Assembly (NCBI GenBank): GCA_000507305.1
Contig: DF239048.1
Span: forward strand, 199,057 to 263,056
DNA length: 64,000 nucleotides
Source: Breviolum minutum Mf 1.05b.01
Lineage: Eukaryota > Sar > Dinophyceae > Suessiales > Symbiodiniaceae
Direction: 5' to 3'
The notes under the pieces are model-generated. The model saw only the letters and a program-made list of their open reading frames with translations, was not told where the DNA came from and did not search any database. A program made the translations under genes and the position numbers. Shown piece after piece: positions 13,398 through 25,286 of this stretch. The first letter of the stretch is position 1; each line of letters opens with the position of its first letter.

Positions 13398-15121
13398 TTA
13401 ACCTTTTCTTGCCACATGAGCCCCGATCACATTGAGTGCAATGTCTTTGACGTGGCGATTGGCAGCCGGCACAAAGCGCATCGGCAAGTAGTCAGGAGCC
13501 TGAAATGTTGCAGCTTCCAAAGGAATCTTTTGAAATTGATCTTTATAGGTTGATAGGAAGCGTTCTTCTGGTGGAAGATCAACTGCTTCCACTGCATCGG
13601 TCGCAACCGCACAAGGTGGTAGAGGCTTTAGTACTGCAGGGATCCCATACCCAAAGCTGGGGGGCTCGCTGGTGGCGATTGGCACAATCCCTCCTTGGAT
13701 TCTGCCATGCTTCCTTCGCAGGTCTGAGTTTCCTCTTTGTCTCTGAGACGGCTGATGTTGGTTTTGGATGCTTGCCCGTTCCTCACGTGCATGAGCTTTG
13801 GGTCGCGGAGTCGTGGGCATTTGGGGTGTTTGGGGCCCTCGTTGCACCAAAGGGGTTCCGTCAAGCCTTTCTAGGTTCTCGAGAGGTTCCTGGACCAAGT
13901 TGAAGTCAGCCCAATCTTCTGCTACAGCAGGAGTTGGTATATCATGCGCTGTGCTTGGTCTGGGCGACTTCTTCTTTTTTCGAAACTCCACTGCGGTCCT
14001 TGGAGGACCTTCCAGAAAGCGATTGCGCCAAAGAGCAAAGTGGCCAATGCCAACTGCTGGTTTGTCTCGAAAATTGGAGCCCCAGTGTCTGTAGTACCGA
14101 GGTCCACTTGGTGGCTTAGCCTGCTTCGCCGGACGAAACCTTGCCCAGCTTCCTTCCGTCTCCATGACCTCTGCGGTACAAGGGCCACGAGCGCTGCCGT
14201 CCTATTGAACAGCAGAACCCGGAGCCAAACTGTTCGCTGCAATCGGTCAAGAAAAAGTTGAACCTAGCCAAGTTCAAGACAGTAAGTAAACCGAAGAGCT
14301 CAAGGATGCCACAAATAGATTCAAAATCATATAGATACAAATATGAAACATAGACATCTTTCACAAATAGATGCGGTATGAATCGGTATGATACATGCAG
14401 GATTTGAAAGTGGGTCCGCCGAATCTGTAGAACATGGAAAGACCTCCCGCAAATGCCCCAGCCCTCACGCAGCTGTTACCTCCTCAGCCCAGGGCTGACT
14501 TCCCCACATCTCCCTCGGAGCACGTCCGGACGTAATTTTCAAGAAACAGCCCTCAAATGCCCTCAACAGCTTTCCTCTGGTTGGCTTTGTGCGCACATGT
14601 GGACTAATATTTTCCATATTCTAAGATTTCTTCTCATGAATTGGCTCTCAACAGTATTGGGGGCTTGTGTGGCACAACCCCATTCTTGATTAATCACCTA
14701 GTTGGTGGCTTCAACCCATTTGAAGAGTAATAGTGAAATTGAATCATTGGTCCAAGTAGCAATAAAAATCTTTGAAACCGGGACCACCACCTAATCATTC
14801 CAGCTACATGATTATATCTGTTTCGGATTCACGGGTGGAAAACCCCGGTGAATTATCGGCATTAATCCTGAGCTTCTGACTCTCTGGCTGATGCTTTAGC
14901 GCAAAGCTTCTTGACCATGGCGTCCGCCTCACAGAGTAGCAACTTCTTAGAAGCCACGGTAGGTGTTGCCATGTGTTGCCCTCGTTGGCTCGGATTGGCT
15001 TCAGAATTTCTGGGACTTGCATAGCAAAAGTATCTGTCTGTACCTGTCCTTTGCTCAATTTTGCCCAATAAATATCGTAAGAGCACAAACCCATTGTGAT
15101 TGCCCTGCAGCCTGGGTGCAT
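13398..15121 (-). CDS. Four-exon gene, 356-aa basic Pro-rich protein
   Basis: Exons 15121-15044, 14945-14881, 14603-14480 and 14201-13398 sum to 1071 nt, giving 356 aa. The donor GTACAG follows exon 1, and the large last exon has a clean acceptor (TTCAATAG at 14202). Start: ATG at 15121, or the in-frame ATG 27 nt downstream if a leader is added at the AG at about 15104-15105. The protein has an N-terminal Lys-rich helix, a Tyr/Trp/Arg patch (RYYRHWGSNF), a low-complexity Lys/Pro/Gln middle, and an ordered C-terminal block beginning EERFLSTYKDQFQKIP. The closing block resembles in style the short repeats of axonemal microtubule-associated proteins, but I cannot assign a family. The exon could also splice on at AAAAG-GT just before the stop. 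Confidence 0.6.
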
Positions 15122-15682
15122 TGTCCATCTGCCTGCTTAACATTGCTAACTTGGCCTTCATTTTCTACCACTTTCCGACTATGTGTCAGTCTGACTGCGT
15201 ATCTATCTGTGTCTCTATGTGCAAGGGAAGGTATTTAGGGAAGTCCCACAAGTACTTTGCGGTCACCATGTGTCACATTGTCACCTACCAACGACTTTGC
15301 AATGCACCATGAGGAGGGGCTGGAGTCTTCGCGATATATGCATGGCATACGGCATACATGCAGTTGCACTCAATACAGAATGGATTGCGCGTGCATTTTA
15401 CATGCCAAGAGTATTGCGGTGATGAAGTAATACCAATCCATGCCCCATGATCTGTCCACCTTCCAACACGGGATGAGGGATGATGAAGCAAGACAACATG
15501 CAGTGAATGAATACAGTATGCAATATGATACAGCATGATACAAGACAATACAAAATGATACACGATAATACACTAGAAGACTATATGGTACAATATACAA
15601 TATAAATCAACGTCATGATGTAGCGTAATATTATATGACACTATTATGAGTCAGTGTAGTAATGTAACGTAATATGGTATAG

Positions 15683-15782
15683 CATATCATATCATATCAG
15701 CATATCATATCATATCATATCACATTACATTGTAATATTACAGTATATCATATCATATCATATCATATCATATCATATCATC
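15683..15782. repeat. ATATC pentanucleotide microsatellite
   Basis: Two blocks of near-perfect ATATC units (about 15683-15723 and 15744-15782) separated by an AT-rich stretch. They sit immediately past the stop of the minus-strand frame that ends at 15788, so they would be 3' flank. Confidence 0.9.
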
Positions 15783-15787
15783 GAGAT

Positions 15788-16195
15788 TCATTGAGGCTGA
15801 TGTGCAGCTATCGCCTCTTCCAGAGGGACGGAGTACCGTTGAAGCACTGCCTGGGAAACTTGGGCAAGGGATGACCAAAAAAAGACAAGGCCAAAGCTGT
15901 TGACACTGACGGCCACCAATGGCCCAAGTCTTCCATCAACTGCGGATCTATGGGTCAGGCCCGGCAGCAAGCAATGTGAGTGATGAACTGCTTTCGCTCC
16001 ATCTCCCACTGGGCCTCACAAAACTTTGTGCCAATCCGGTTTTGGGATCAGGAGACACACACACACATACATGTATAACACATACAATTACAAACGAGTA
16101 TGTATCATGTTCTTGTATACTTTCATGTTGATTCCAACACTCAGTGCTGCACCTGCATCTGCTGTCTCTTCTGCTCCAAGCCTGACCAAGCATCA
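15788..16195 (-). CDS. C-terminal exons of a probable membrane protein
   Basis: A terminal exon 15939-15788 (TGA) encodes a hydrophobic stretch (GPLVAVSVNSFGLVFFW) followed by a soluble tail. Upstream, 16182-16120 between a long pyrimidine tract plus CAG and a GTATAC donor encodes Ala/Gly-rich ETADAGAALSVGINMK. The two do not join in phase directly, so a small exon is missing or one boundary is wrong; the terminal exon is also partly open in a second frame. The hydrophobicity suggests a multi-pass carrier C-terminus, but this is inference only. Confidence 0.35.
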
Positions 16196-16387
16196 AGAAA
16201 ACAGGGTAAAATCACGGATAGTTGCGCTGCGTTCTCTTGTTTGCCTGTTTCCTTCTTTTTCTTTCGTGGATCCGGCATGGGGCAAATAATAAGTCTGTCA
16301 ATGGATTGGAGCAAACTGCAAACTGCTACTGTTCAATTTCAATGGATTTCACAAACAACAGAACATACTACGTATATACATTGAATG

Positions 16388-16423
16388 ATTCAATTCAATT
16401 CAATTCAATTCAATTCAATTCAA
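16388..16423. repeat. AATTC pentanucleotide microsatellite
   Basis: Seven uninterrupted copies of CAATT/AATTC. Confidence 0.95.
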
Positions 16424-16590
16424 GTCTCGCAGCAAAGTGCGCGTTCCCATTTCTCTTTCCTCCATCTGCATGCTGTTGCAAGGTCCGAGTTCTGATCAAC
16501 GAAGCCAGGGCCGTCCATGAGGTGTCAAGCATTCTCCCAAACCCAAATCGAAAATATGCCTGGCCTGGTGGGCATTTAATAAATACAAAT
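16410..16590 (-). CDS. Candidate exon, unknown
   Basis: Open on the minus strand with coding-like codon use; a second frame in the same stretch (acceptor near 16500, ending in a TGA near 16420) encodes an acidic-basic helix MQMEEREMGTRTLLRDLN and may be the true one. No partner exons resolved. Confidence 0.3.
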
Positions 16591-17019
16591 ATCATAGCAT
16601 CATTACATCTGTAAATATTATATACAATACTATTCCAGTCTATTCCAAATATCAGTTGATTGCATTATCCTGGAACTCCTCTGCCACAGTAGTGGTAGCA
16701 ACATCTATGAGGTAAGAACTCTGCCAATGTGTCAGTCGCGCTCGACCTCAAGGCCACGGCCATCTTTGGGCTTGCTGCCAGGCTCGAGGCTCAGAAGAAC
16801 TTCACCGTCAGGCCGGGCACTCCCAACTCAGGATGCACCTGAGGCAAGCACGACACCAACATGAATCTGCGCACATCTGTTTTTTTGTGCATGAAGTAAA
16901 CAAAAACTTATATGAATATATCTCTTTAGATAGTGCATCAGAAAGTATATTGTGTAATTAGTAATTATACTGCATATTAAACTAGCAAAAAAAATTGATA
17001 GCAATGTATATAAAAAAAT

Positions 17020-17222
17020 CTGTCTGTATACATTGCTGTGCTTGTTGAATCCTGGTGAGTTCCTGCCTGCCAACCAGCGGTCTCATCTTTGGAGCCAAGC
17101 CGATCGCAGGGGAAGTCCGGCTCCTTGCACGAGCCTGCCTTGGAGATACTTGCCTCGGTGCCCAGTGGAACGAAAAAGCATCTTTGAATTCCAATAATGC
17201 ATAGAAATCCCATGTCAATCAT
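17020..17222 (-). CDS. Candidate exon, unknown
   Basis: Minus-strand frame opening with MIDMGFLCII and running into a Cys/Asp/Lys-containing segment with coding-like codons, followed by a GTATAC donor. A second frame is also open in the 5' half. Function unknown. Confidence 0.3.
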
Positions 17223-18132
17223 GTCATTTGTCTAACCGGTCGGAACATGACAGCGGACCAATTGAAATACGCCACCATCCATCAACTAAGTTCTCTACCT
17301 TCAAAATCATGGAAAGGATGCTCTGGTCGTGACGGTTTTCTTTTCGCTTGAACCATGGTCCGTCTAGGGCTTTGTTCCTCGCAGCTATGAAGTGTCACGA
17401 GGATAGTGATCTGCAAGGTTTCATTGTTCTGTGTGCAGGTTATGGCAGTCAGCAGGGGCTACAAGGCAGTGATGAAGGAAAACCACTTCTGTGATCAGGT
17501 CAGCCCTGTGTCTGGATCAGTTGAAATGCTTAACGGTCCTAGCATACCATTCCAAAAGCATCTATTATCAAAAATCTATCAAGAAATATTATATATATAG
17601 CAAAATGTTATCATTAGGTAAGGAATATCCTTTGGCTAGTCTCTTTTCTGTATATAAATATAATGTGTGTATTGTTACGATTTTAGCCCCACATTCTCAC
17701 ATGTATCCTTCCCCTCCGATCGCTCCTGGAAGGTTCGTCCGAAACGAGGTGGAAATCCTTGAAGCGGCATACTGTCGAAACCCTCCGAGTAAACGACCTA
17801 CCATGACCTCCCAAATATTGCTAGCTTCTACTGGCTTCTACTGGCCACTTTTATCATTGGAGGCCGGGTTCAACCGGCCAAATCGTGCCAAATGATCTGC
17901 AAGCACATAGGCTGCTCCATGGCACTGATACCAACAAGCGAACAACGAGACCCTTAGGCGAAACTAAAAAGATCTACAAAGAAATTGATCGTTGATGATC
18001 ATTGCTTGACCTAAGCTTCCAGGCGTGCTGCCCAAATCTAGCTTGTTGAGATGCAAAAGCTGGTGACCAAATAGCAGCTGCTGTCATGTACGGAAAAGAC
18101 AGACTGCAAGAGCACCCGAGAGAAGGCATTCT

Positions 18133-18326
18133 CTATGCAACTAAGTAGCTGTCATCAAACCCTCCCATATCTGCAGCAATTTCAAGGTTCGCTCGTTCAA
18201 CCGCATCAGAAAGGCCTGGATTCGTGTGGCTTGTTGGCTCCTCCTAAAATTCCGTGCTTTTTTCCATGCTTCGATCATGCTTCGCAATTTTTCATCTAAG
18301 CCCAGATGAAGAGCCCAAGTTCTCAA
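18133..18326 (-). CDS. Candidate terminal exon, helical protein
   Basis: One frame encodes a strongly helical basic stretch (KLRSMIEAWKKARNFRRSQQ). A second frame in the 3' half encodes DAVERANLEIAADMGGFDDS and stops at 18133-18135. Both look coding, and no GT-AG pair between them restores the frame, so either a GC donor or a frameshift is involved. Confidence 0.35.
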
Positions 18327-18475
18327 GCTGGTCAGATTCTTGCATATTCATATTATCCAATATCATTCTGGATGATATGACATATTAATATGACGAGACC
18401 TATTGAGTTCCATTCAAAGGTGTGGACTCTCTTTGTCTGGAATTTCTGGTTTTGGCATGATACAAGCTTTTGGCT

Positions 18476-19633
18476 TTAAGTAAGCTCCTCTCCGTTCTTG
18501 AGTTCTCGCTTCTGCGTCATAAGGCCGGGGAATCCTAGGAACCCTACGAAATCGTGTTTGAAGATATTGAGGGCTCGGTCAAAAAGAAGGAAACTTTCAA
18601 TGTTGCCATCTACCAGGCTGACCTGTGCCTTTGGCTGCTGAGTAAGGCCATAATGCAGGCTGTCCCATGTAGTCCCGAAGCGCTGAAAGATGTCGCCCTT
18701 TGTCCAAACCTCGGGGTGTGCAGCCGGATCAAAATAGCAAGCATAACAGTGCCTGCGAGTGCCTGGGGCCAAAATGGCCGAACCTTTATGAACGAAAATT
18801 CGACAGTCTTTTCATACTCTACCTTGGAATGCTCAGGGCTTGTCAACTGCCACAATGTGAGGTTTCACAAATCTTAGCATGCCACGTGCTCGCAATGGGG
18901 TTGGGCTGCGAGGATCAGGTCCTGCTCAGCAAAAACATCCCAGCGGACCAAACCGGCGCCAGTGACACAGGTTTTCAACAAAACTTCTCACCACAGGGAA
19001 ACGAGTTGGAGGCCAAAATAGCAATGCAAAAGTTTGGGACTAGTTTTTGGGCATTTTTGGGCATTGCTGTAGCTTTTAAGCTTGTTTGATTTGCTCCGTG
19101 CAGCCACAGCGGCCTTCCTTTTGTCACACACTTTCAGGCGCTCAGTTGTGCGAGTGTTTTCCTAACATCAAACCAAACACATGCAACAGACAGATGCACC
19201 ACACCGCTTTCCGTTTCCGGGTTGCTGTCTAGAGGGCATCGATGCTTGCCTAATTTATATAATCTATCCATACACAACAGCTATCATCCCCTCACCCACC
19301 CCCGTGTGAACATAGTACTGCGTGCAGAAAGGTGCATTTTGATGCATTCTGGGGGCAAGCGCATATTATGTGCAGAAAATGTGTCTTTCGTGGGCATGTT
19401 TTTCGGTCCGCAGGCAAAAGCAATGAACAATTGCAAACATTAACAAACCGACAGAGACAAGCTCACCAGCTTCAGTTGGGCCAGGCTCGTGACATACATG
19501 TAGTAAACAAGTATGATACTCAATATTTTGTTGTGTGTGATAACCTGTAAAACTTCAGAAGTGGTAACTCGGCATGGTGCGTCTCCTCGGGATGACGGCT
19601 GCGCATCCTGATGATGTGCTTCATCATGGGCAT
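18476..19633 (-). CDS. Multi-exon gene, unknown His/Cys-containing protein
   Basis: Terminal exon 18752-18476 (92 codons) is strongly coding and includes HCYACYFDPAAHPEVWTKGD. It is preceded by exon 18822-18794 across a 41-nt intron and by exon 18983-18886, all in phase. A first exon candidate is 19633-19545, starting MPMMKHIIRMRSRHPEETHH, with an AG 15 nt before the ATG that could accept a trans-spliced leader. The first and second parts differ by phase, so one exon in between is missing. Conserved-looking His and Cys residues could bind a metal, but no known motif is present. The gene lies about 150 bp downstream of its neighbour's stop. Confidence 0.5.
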
Positions 19634-19781
19634 GGAGTCCGCATCTACCTACAATTGAAAGCCATGGGCTGCTCTGACCCTTTTGCCGCTGAAAAAGGCC
19701 AACTAGCGCCTCATAAATGGTAGTTATCCTAAGAAGCCAAATATTAAAGACCAATCTATGAGTCGCTTCAGTAACAATTAT

Positions 19782-20863
19782 CTATCCAACAATAGTCATG
19801 GTGGTCGAAAGGCATCCGGTGTCATGGGCATACAGTGGAACCAGCACATAAACACATCTTGCATGGCTCCATAAAGGCGAAGCTGCGTAAAGCAACTCAT
19901 CTCCAAGCTGAAAGACCTCAAATGCGTGCAGAGTACAGGTAGCCGCATGCAGCCAGCACAAAACAGCACAACAGCACAACGTGTGTCCATACATAATACA
20001 TGTGCATCAATGACTGATCAATGCAGCCAAGCAACCCCCTGCGACAAAAGCATCCGTGAAAGGGCTGCCTGACTTGCATGAGCCGATGTATCTACAGCAC
20101 AACCTGCTGTGCCATTGTCTTTGCTTCTAGTGGCCGATACTTCATACTCCACAATCCCAACTGCCAAAGTATGGCATTCGTGCGTTCCAGCATGTATGTA
20201 TGACAGGATGCTGCAAGCCAAGGGGATGGCATACTCGCAGGATTGATCTTTTTGAAGAATCAACACAAATCATAAGGCCTTCCAAAACCAATAGCCACGT
20301 CCACGCACTCCTGGCCTGACAGACTCATATGAAACAAGGCAGAATCTCAACAGTGATCCCCAACCAAGTGAGCCCTGATGCACCCTGGCTTTGTGGAAAT
20401 GGTTTACGGTTTACGTCTTTGTCTCCCACTCTCCAAACTTGCTAAGATCAAGCTCTGCTGTGTGCCCAAATCTTCGCCGCTACCGAGCACCCGGGCTTCA
20501 CGTGCGTTTGCCAGCGAGGGTCGTTCATCAGCTCGTCAGGGAGACTCGCAAACGAAGGCTGTTGTCTGACTTGTGGAACTTATCCGATAGCAATCCAGCA
20601 TGGCTGCTAGCACCAAAAACAAAAAATCAAAATGCCGCACCTTGTATACAAGTGCCGTTCATTGATCTCGGGCGCTGTGTCTGCTTCTTTGCCCATGTTT
20701 TCCATCTCCTTGTGTCAAGGCCATCCAGCGTAAAGCCCAGATGTACTTTGGGTATCTTTGGGTGCTGAAGGCATCTACAAGTCCCCTCTGAAACATCTTC
20801 CAACTGAGCAACTGCAACTGTCACAAGCGGCTCTTTCTGTCCTTGATGAAGCCCTGGTTGCAT
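19782..20863 (-). CDS. Five-exon gene, complete 199-aa unknown protein
   Basis: Exons 20863-20747, 20708-20641, 20565-20484, 20233-20036 and 19916-19782 sum to exactly 600 nt, 199 aa plus TAG. Introns are 38, 75, 250 and 119 nt, with phases 0, 2, 0 and 0 all matching. The first ATG is only 26 bp downstream of the neighbouring stop codon, with an AG (GATCTTAAG) in between that could accept the spliced leader. The protein has an acidic helical N-terminal half (NMGKEADTAPEINERH) and a C-terminal half with alternating hydrophobic strands and a Cys/His content (WSHARCVYVLVPLYAHDTGC). No transmembrane segment or known motif. Alternatively the first exon joins the upstream gene through an AG inside it. 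Confidence 0.6.
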
Positions 20864-20889
20864 TTGGCGCTTTGGTCCTTAAGATCAAG

Positions 20890-21777
20890 TCAAAAAAAGG
20901 ACTTGCTGACACATAGCATTAAGCCTTCCAGTCTCTGTTTGTTTCTTCTAAGGATGGAACCTGTGAGCAGCTCCGGTGGCTTAGCAAATGCAACTTTCCA
21001 GGGCCTTCTCGTGTTTTCACAGTGATGTCCGGTGCCTGTGTGGCTCAGCAAGGTGACCGATTTGTCTAAACGTGTCTAAAACTCATGCCTGGCCCCAAGG
21101 AATAGCTACGACAAAGGAACATGACATGAGCTCAATTTGTCGTGCAGCTCATGGAACGTCAAATGAGCAATACTCGGCATGATTTCTGGAATAGAAAAAC
21201 GCAACATGGGGAAGCTGAGGAGAGAGAGGCATAGCCAGCAATGCAATCACGGTTGACTGCTTTTGGCTTCTGCGCACTTATCGAACAGCTACTGTGCTAA
21301 ATAAGGTCTGACCAAGATCAGTACAGATCACTAGAGCAACTTCAAAGTTCGCATCAAAACACTTTATATACCATATATTACGTTACAAAGGGATGTATTG
21401 TACAGTATCATGTTTGTCCCTTTTTGCTCATACAAAACATCTCCCAGCCAAGCCACCATATTGGCAATTGGAGTTGATGGTGGTGCTGGTACTGGTGGTG
21501 CCGCTGGCTGCTCTAGCGGACTGGCAGGCATGCGCAAGTGTGTCGTGGCTAAGCAGTGGTGGCCGAATTGCACGTCTTGACCATACATATTTTTGATTTG
21601 ATGGTGTATGAGTAGCGCTTGATCTCCGATTCCTCACCTATCCTGACACGTACATACACGTACAGTCTATTGTACTCCCAGCAAACGAAAGGTCCTGGCG
21701 ATGGCAATGGCGCCACTGGTACTTGCTGCAGGTGGCTTGGTTGTGTCAAGGCCTGGAACCTGTCATTGGGAGCAAGG
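20890..21777 (-). CDS. 3' part of a gene encoding a Pro-rich protein
   Basis: Exons 21777-21664, 21520-21387 and terminal 21035-20890 (TGA) join in phase (2, then 1). The donor GTACGT at 21658-21663 and the acceptor at 21521 after a pyrimidine tract are strong. The protein has a Pro/Ala-rich linker (PLEQPAAPPVPAPPSTP) followed by an amphipathic segment and a basic C-terminus (GSILRRNKQRLEGLMLC). Further 5' exons are expected because the first listed exon starts in phase 2. Confidence 0.5.
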
Positions 21778-22738
21778 CTAGGAATAGAAGTAGTCAAGTG
21801 ACGCAGGGTTCAGCGCTGTTGGCCCACCCTTTTAAGTCTCAGCCCTGAAGCACTTTGAGGAAGTGAATATTCAAGAACAGCAAAAGCATTTGAGGTAAAG
21901 TTGAACCAAAAGTTTACAATTTCTAGTTCTCCGGCACATACAAGGCGAAGCACCTGCTTAGCTGGCAAAGGGGTGGAGATTCCACCAGCTCCTGAGGGCT
22001 CACATGTTCATACCCGAGCAAAAAAACGGTACAGTGAGGCAGCTGGACAGCACTGGACAGCTTGAATTGTAAAGAAACTTCCAGCTTCTCATGGGGTGCC
22101 TGAAGGAAAGCATACCAACAAAGATTTGAACCAAAACGATTTCGATCTGCATGCTGGTTTCTGTCCTAAGGGAAGTCTTTCCTGCTCTAACCTGTGCCAG
22201 TCAAGTTGCACAAAGTCAAACTCAGGGACTGCTGAGCGCGAAATGATGTACATAACTTAGTTGTAGCTTACAGTGATCTGTGCTTTGTTCTGATGTACAC
22301 CGTTCCTATCAGTTGCTTGCTGCTTGCTAGGAAATAGTGGGAGCAGGATGGAGCTGGAAGCTCAGAATCAAGGCTCAAGACCACATGCTACCTCATGCCT
22401 AAAACGTTGCTGAGTCTCGAGGTTGGTAAAATCAACAGCAGCTATATGCGAGGCAACATCTGCAAGGCAGAGACATTTCCCATTTATTAGAGAGAGGTTA
22501 GATCCAAAAAGGCATTGCAAATCTCAAAAAGAAGGAGAAATATGTTGACCCTACAATGGAAAAAACAGAGGACACGCATGTGGAAAGAACTTCTCTAAAG
22601 TTCAGGAAACCGCAGCCACAAGCCGCAGTGGGAATGTGCCAGGCCAGTAGCCTGTGGAAGACGAAAAACCCTCCAAGCAACCTCGAAAAAGGAGAATTTC
22701 TTGAACTGCGAGGATTATTTAAAAACACGGCATAGACC

Positions 22739-23358
22739 CTAGTGTACACAGTCACACAGATACACGCAGCACGCCCTGCAGCACGCCCAGAGCCACCACA
22801 GAACCAGCAGAGAAAAAGAGAATAAAAAAGACACATAATCGGACGAGCAAACACGATTTTCCGCAATTCCAGCTGCCGCACCTGGGTTTCAAAGCATCCA
22901 CTTACTTTTCTCCCAGCAAAGCACTTCCTGCCTCGAGATTCTGTCCTGCAATTTTTGGATTGTCTCAAACACCTCAAGGACAGAGTCTGACCGAGTTTAC
23001 AAACCAGTGAGAGCTTCCTCCCAACAAGCACAATTGCATTGAAACACAGTCGAAGCATGTTGAAGCTACAAAATCCAGGGGATAGGAACTGGGTGCGCCT
23101 CCTTCTTGTCCAGCCAAGAGCTGCTGAATTGGTTTATAGATGGCCTTGGTGGCATCAGTTTGTTTGGGATTTTGTCGATGCACATCAGCCAGTTCCCGCC
23201 GTATGAGAGTCAGGTGATTGGTCCTTGCAGCCGAAAGGCTTGACCGCGAGTAGGCCGGGAAAGTTGTACACAAAAAGGACGATGTTGCACCCAAGCACCG
23301 CCACCAACAGGATTGTACCTCCAAGCAGTGACAAGAGGCTCATGAAAGGTGAATGCAT
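22739..23358 (-). CDS. Four-exon gene, 150-aa two-pass membrane protein
   Basis: Exons 23358-23270, 23223-23070, 22972-22906 and 22881-22739 sum to 453 nt, 150 aa plus TAG. Introns are 46, 97 and 24 nt; the 24-nt one starts with a consensus GTAAGT and ends CCCAG. The protein starts with a membrane helix (SLLGGTILLVAVLGCNIVLF, about residues 10-29), continues with a helical cytosolic or lumenal region (LIRRELADVHRQNP; ETIQKLQDRISRQ) and ends with a second hydrophobic helix rich in Trp and Cys (SFLFSFSLLVLWWLWACC). If the 24-nt intron is not removed, translation stops five codons later and the second helix is lost. Family unknown; the layout suits an ER or organelle membrane adaptor, which is inference. 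Confidence 0.55.
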
Positions 23359-23540
23359 GAGTTCCAACCAACCTTACCCAAATATTGAAAGAACAAGGCA
23401 CAAAGTGTAACAGGAGCATGCCAAAGGAGCATTGCCCACGTGCATCATTTCTGCTCATTATGAAAAATCAAAAATGTTCAACCTCCATCACTCAATGCAT
23501 CTTATATCTATAGTCGATACATTCATTTGTATACTTATTT

Positions 23541-23756
23541 TTACTCCTCTCCATCCCTCTGTCTCTCTCTTAGGCAAAGAAATGAGCATATAGGCCTGCA
23601 CATAGGCAAAACCATGGTGCTCAGTGCAGTGTTCACAACTAGATGCTCTGAGTGCTCTACGAGATGGGCACATGCCGCTGCCTGACATTTCTCAATGCTG
23701 GCAAGTGGGGAGAACCTTTTTATAGTTTTATCAATGGAGTCAAACTGCCAAAGCAT
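23541..23756 (-). CDS. Candidate coding exon, unknown
   Basis: A 71-codon minus-strand frame from an ATG at 23756 encodes LWQFDSIDKTIKRFSPLASI and then a His/Glu/Val-rich helix. A donor near 23603 is plausible. It may be a 5' exon of the two-pass membrane protein gene downstream, but phases were not resolved. Confidence 0.4.
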   Translation of the reverse strand: MLWQFDSIDKTIKRFSPLASIEKCQAAACAHLVEHSEHLVVNTALSTMVLPMCRPICSFLCLRERQRDGEE

Positions 23757-24593
23757 GCTTAAAGAATCTTAAAGACTGCAAAATACGAAGCATGTAAAGC
23801 CAAAACGGGTGCACCTCCCTCCTCCGCAGAAACACGTCGCCGGCGACGGGAGTCCATGCCGCGTGTCGCCAGAATTCATGTATGGTCAAGTAGACACTAG
23901 ATATACACAATTCTTGTGCAATTTGGTCGGCACGACAAAGATGCTAGTGACATACTCTGCAAAGCAGCCATGCAAAACAACCGAATAGTCATACTGGCAT
24001 CCCGTCTGCTTTTGCCTTTCATAATCTGCTGCACTGCGTCTTGTTGCCTATGCTAACGGAGTTCAAACTAGTGTGAGCATGTGTCTTTTCATCTTTGTTG
24101 TAGAATGCAAACGGGGATTGACATATCTCCGTCTATTGACAATGCCATGAAATTTTGTTCAATAAAACACCAAGTGATACCTTTACCGTATGTAATACAG
24201 GTCTAGCATTGCCATCTCAGACCGCAAAACACACACAGTGCAGCCGGGTGAGTTTAGCTTGAATGTGTGAAATCATTGTTGTCTTTCCAGTCCCTCTTTT
24301 CGAATTTTATACATTTAGAAGCGCTAGTTTGCACTATGAACCTCCCTCGCGCTCTTGAACCCAAAGCAAAGTGATTCAATGTGCACGGCATCCTCACAAC
24401 ATCCTTCAAGCATCCAATCTGGTGTAAGACAACAACTTCAGACGTACAAATTCATGCAAAGAAGTTCAAGGTCTTCTAAATCCACACCCATTCCGAAGCT
24501 ATGATGCAATTTCTTGCCACGCCCCCACATAAATCCACATAAGACATAAGTTTGGAAACCATGTGCGCTTTGTGTAAGAGGTCTAAAGTGAAC

Positions 24594-24692
24594 CTAGAAC
24601 TGAACACGAGTATCGTGCGGTGCGTCCCAGCCTTGGATTTTTGCTTGCAGCATGAAGCGGAGATGCTCCTCGTGCTGCGCCTGTAAGTCATA
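24594..24692 (-). CDS. Terminal exon, unknown protein
   Basis: Thirty-two codons plus TAG after an acceptor AAGTAG. Encodes a helical tail with QAQHEEHLRFMLQAKIQGWD. The upstream exon is probably near 24790-24870, where a coding-like frame (RAAGDVCSVVSVNFSQ) exists, but the junction is not settled. Confidence 0.45.
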   Translation of the reverse strand, partial: YDLQAQHEEHLRFMLQAKIQGWDAPHDTRVQF

Positions 24693-24999
24693 CTACTTTG
24701 TGGTTGGCAGGTGGAACATGCCTCTGGGAACACAAAGTGCAGTAGTAGAAACATTGGAGGCATCATTATATTTCCTGATGCCCTCTGGCTAAAATTCACT
24801 GAAACAACGGAACAAACATCACCGGCAGCCCGACGAGTGATACAAAAGTGTGGAATTTCTGGATAAGCCACACCCACTCCGCTTGACGATCTGTGTTCTT
24901 AGATTGGTGGAACTTGCTGTCTTGCACTCCAAGTCCAGTATGAAAAATTATGAAAGATATGAAATCAATTGAAATCAAGTATCAATGATAGTGGCGGCG

Positions 25000-25050
25000 G
25001 CGACGACGAGGATGATGATGACGATGAGGATGAGGATGAGGATGAGGATG

Positions 25051-25087
<37 letters not shown>

Positions 25088-25092
25088 GGAGG

Positions 25093-25143
<51 letters not shown>

Positions 25144-25242
25144 NNNNNGATGGCGACGAGGAAGAAGAAGAAGAAGAAGAAGAAGAAGATGACGACGACG
25201 ACGATGATGATGACGATGACGATGATGATGAGGATGAGGATG

Positions 25243-25286
<44 letters not shown>

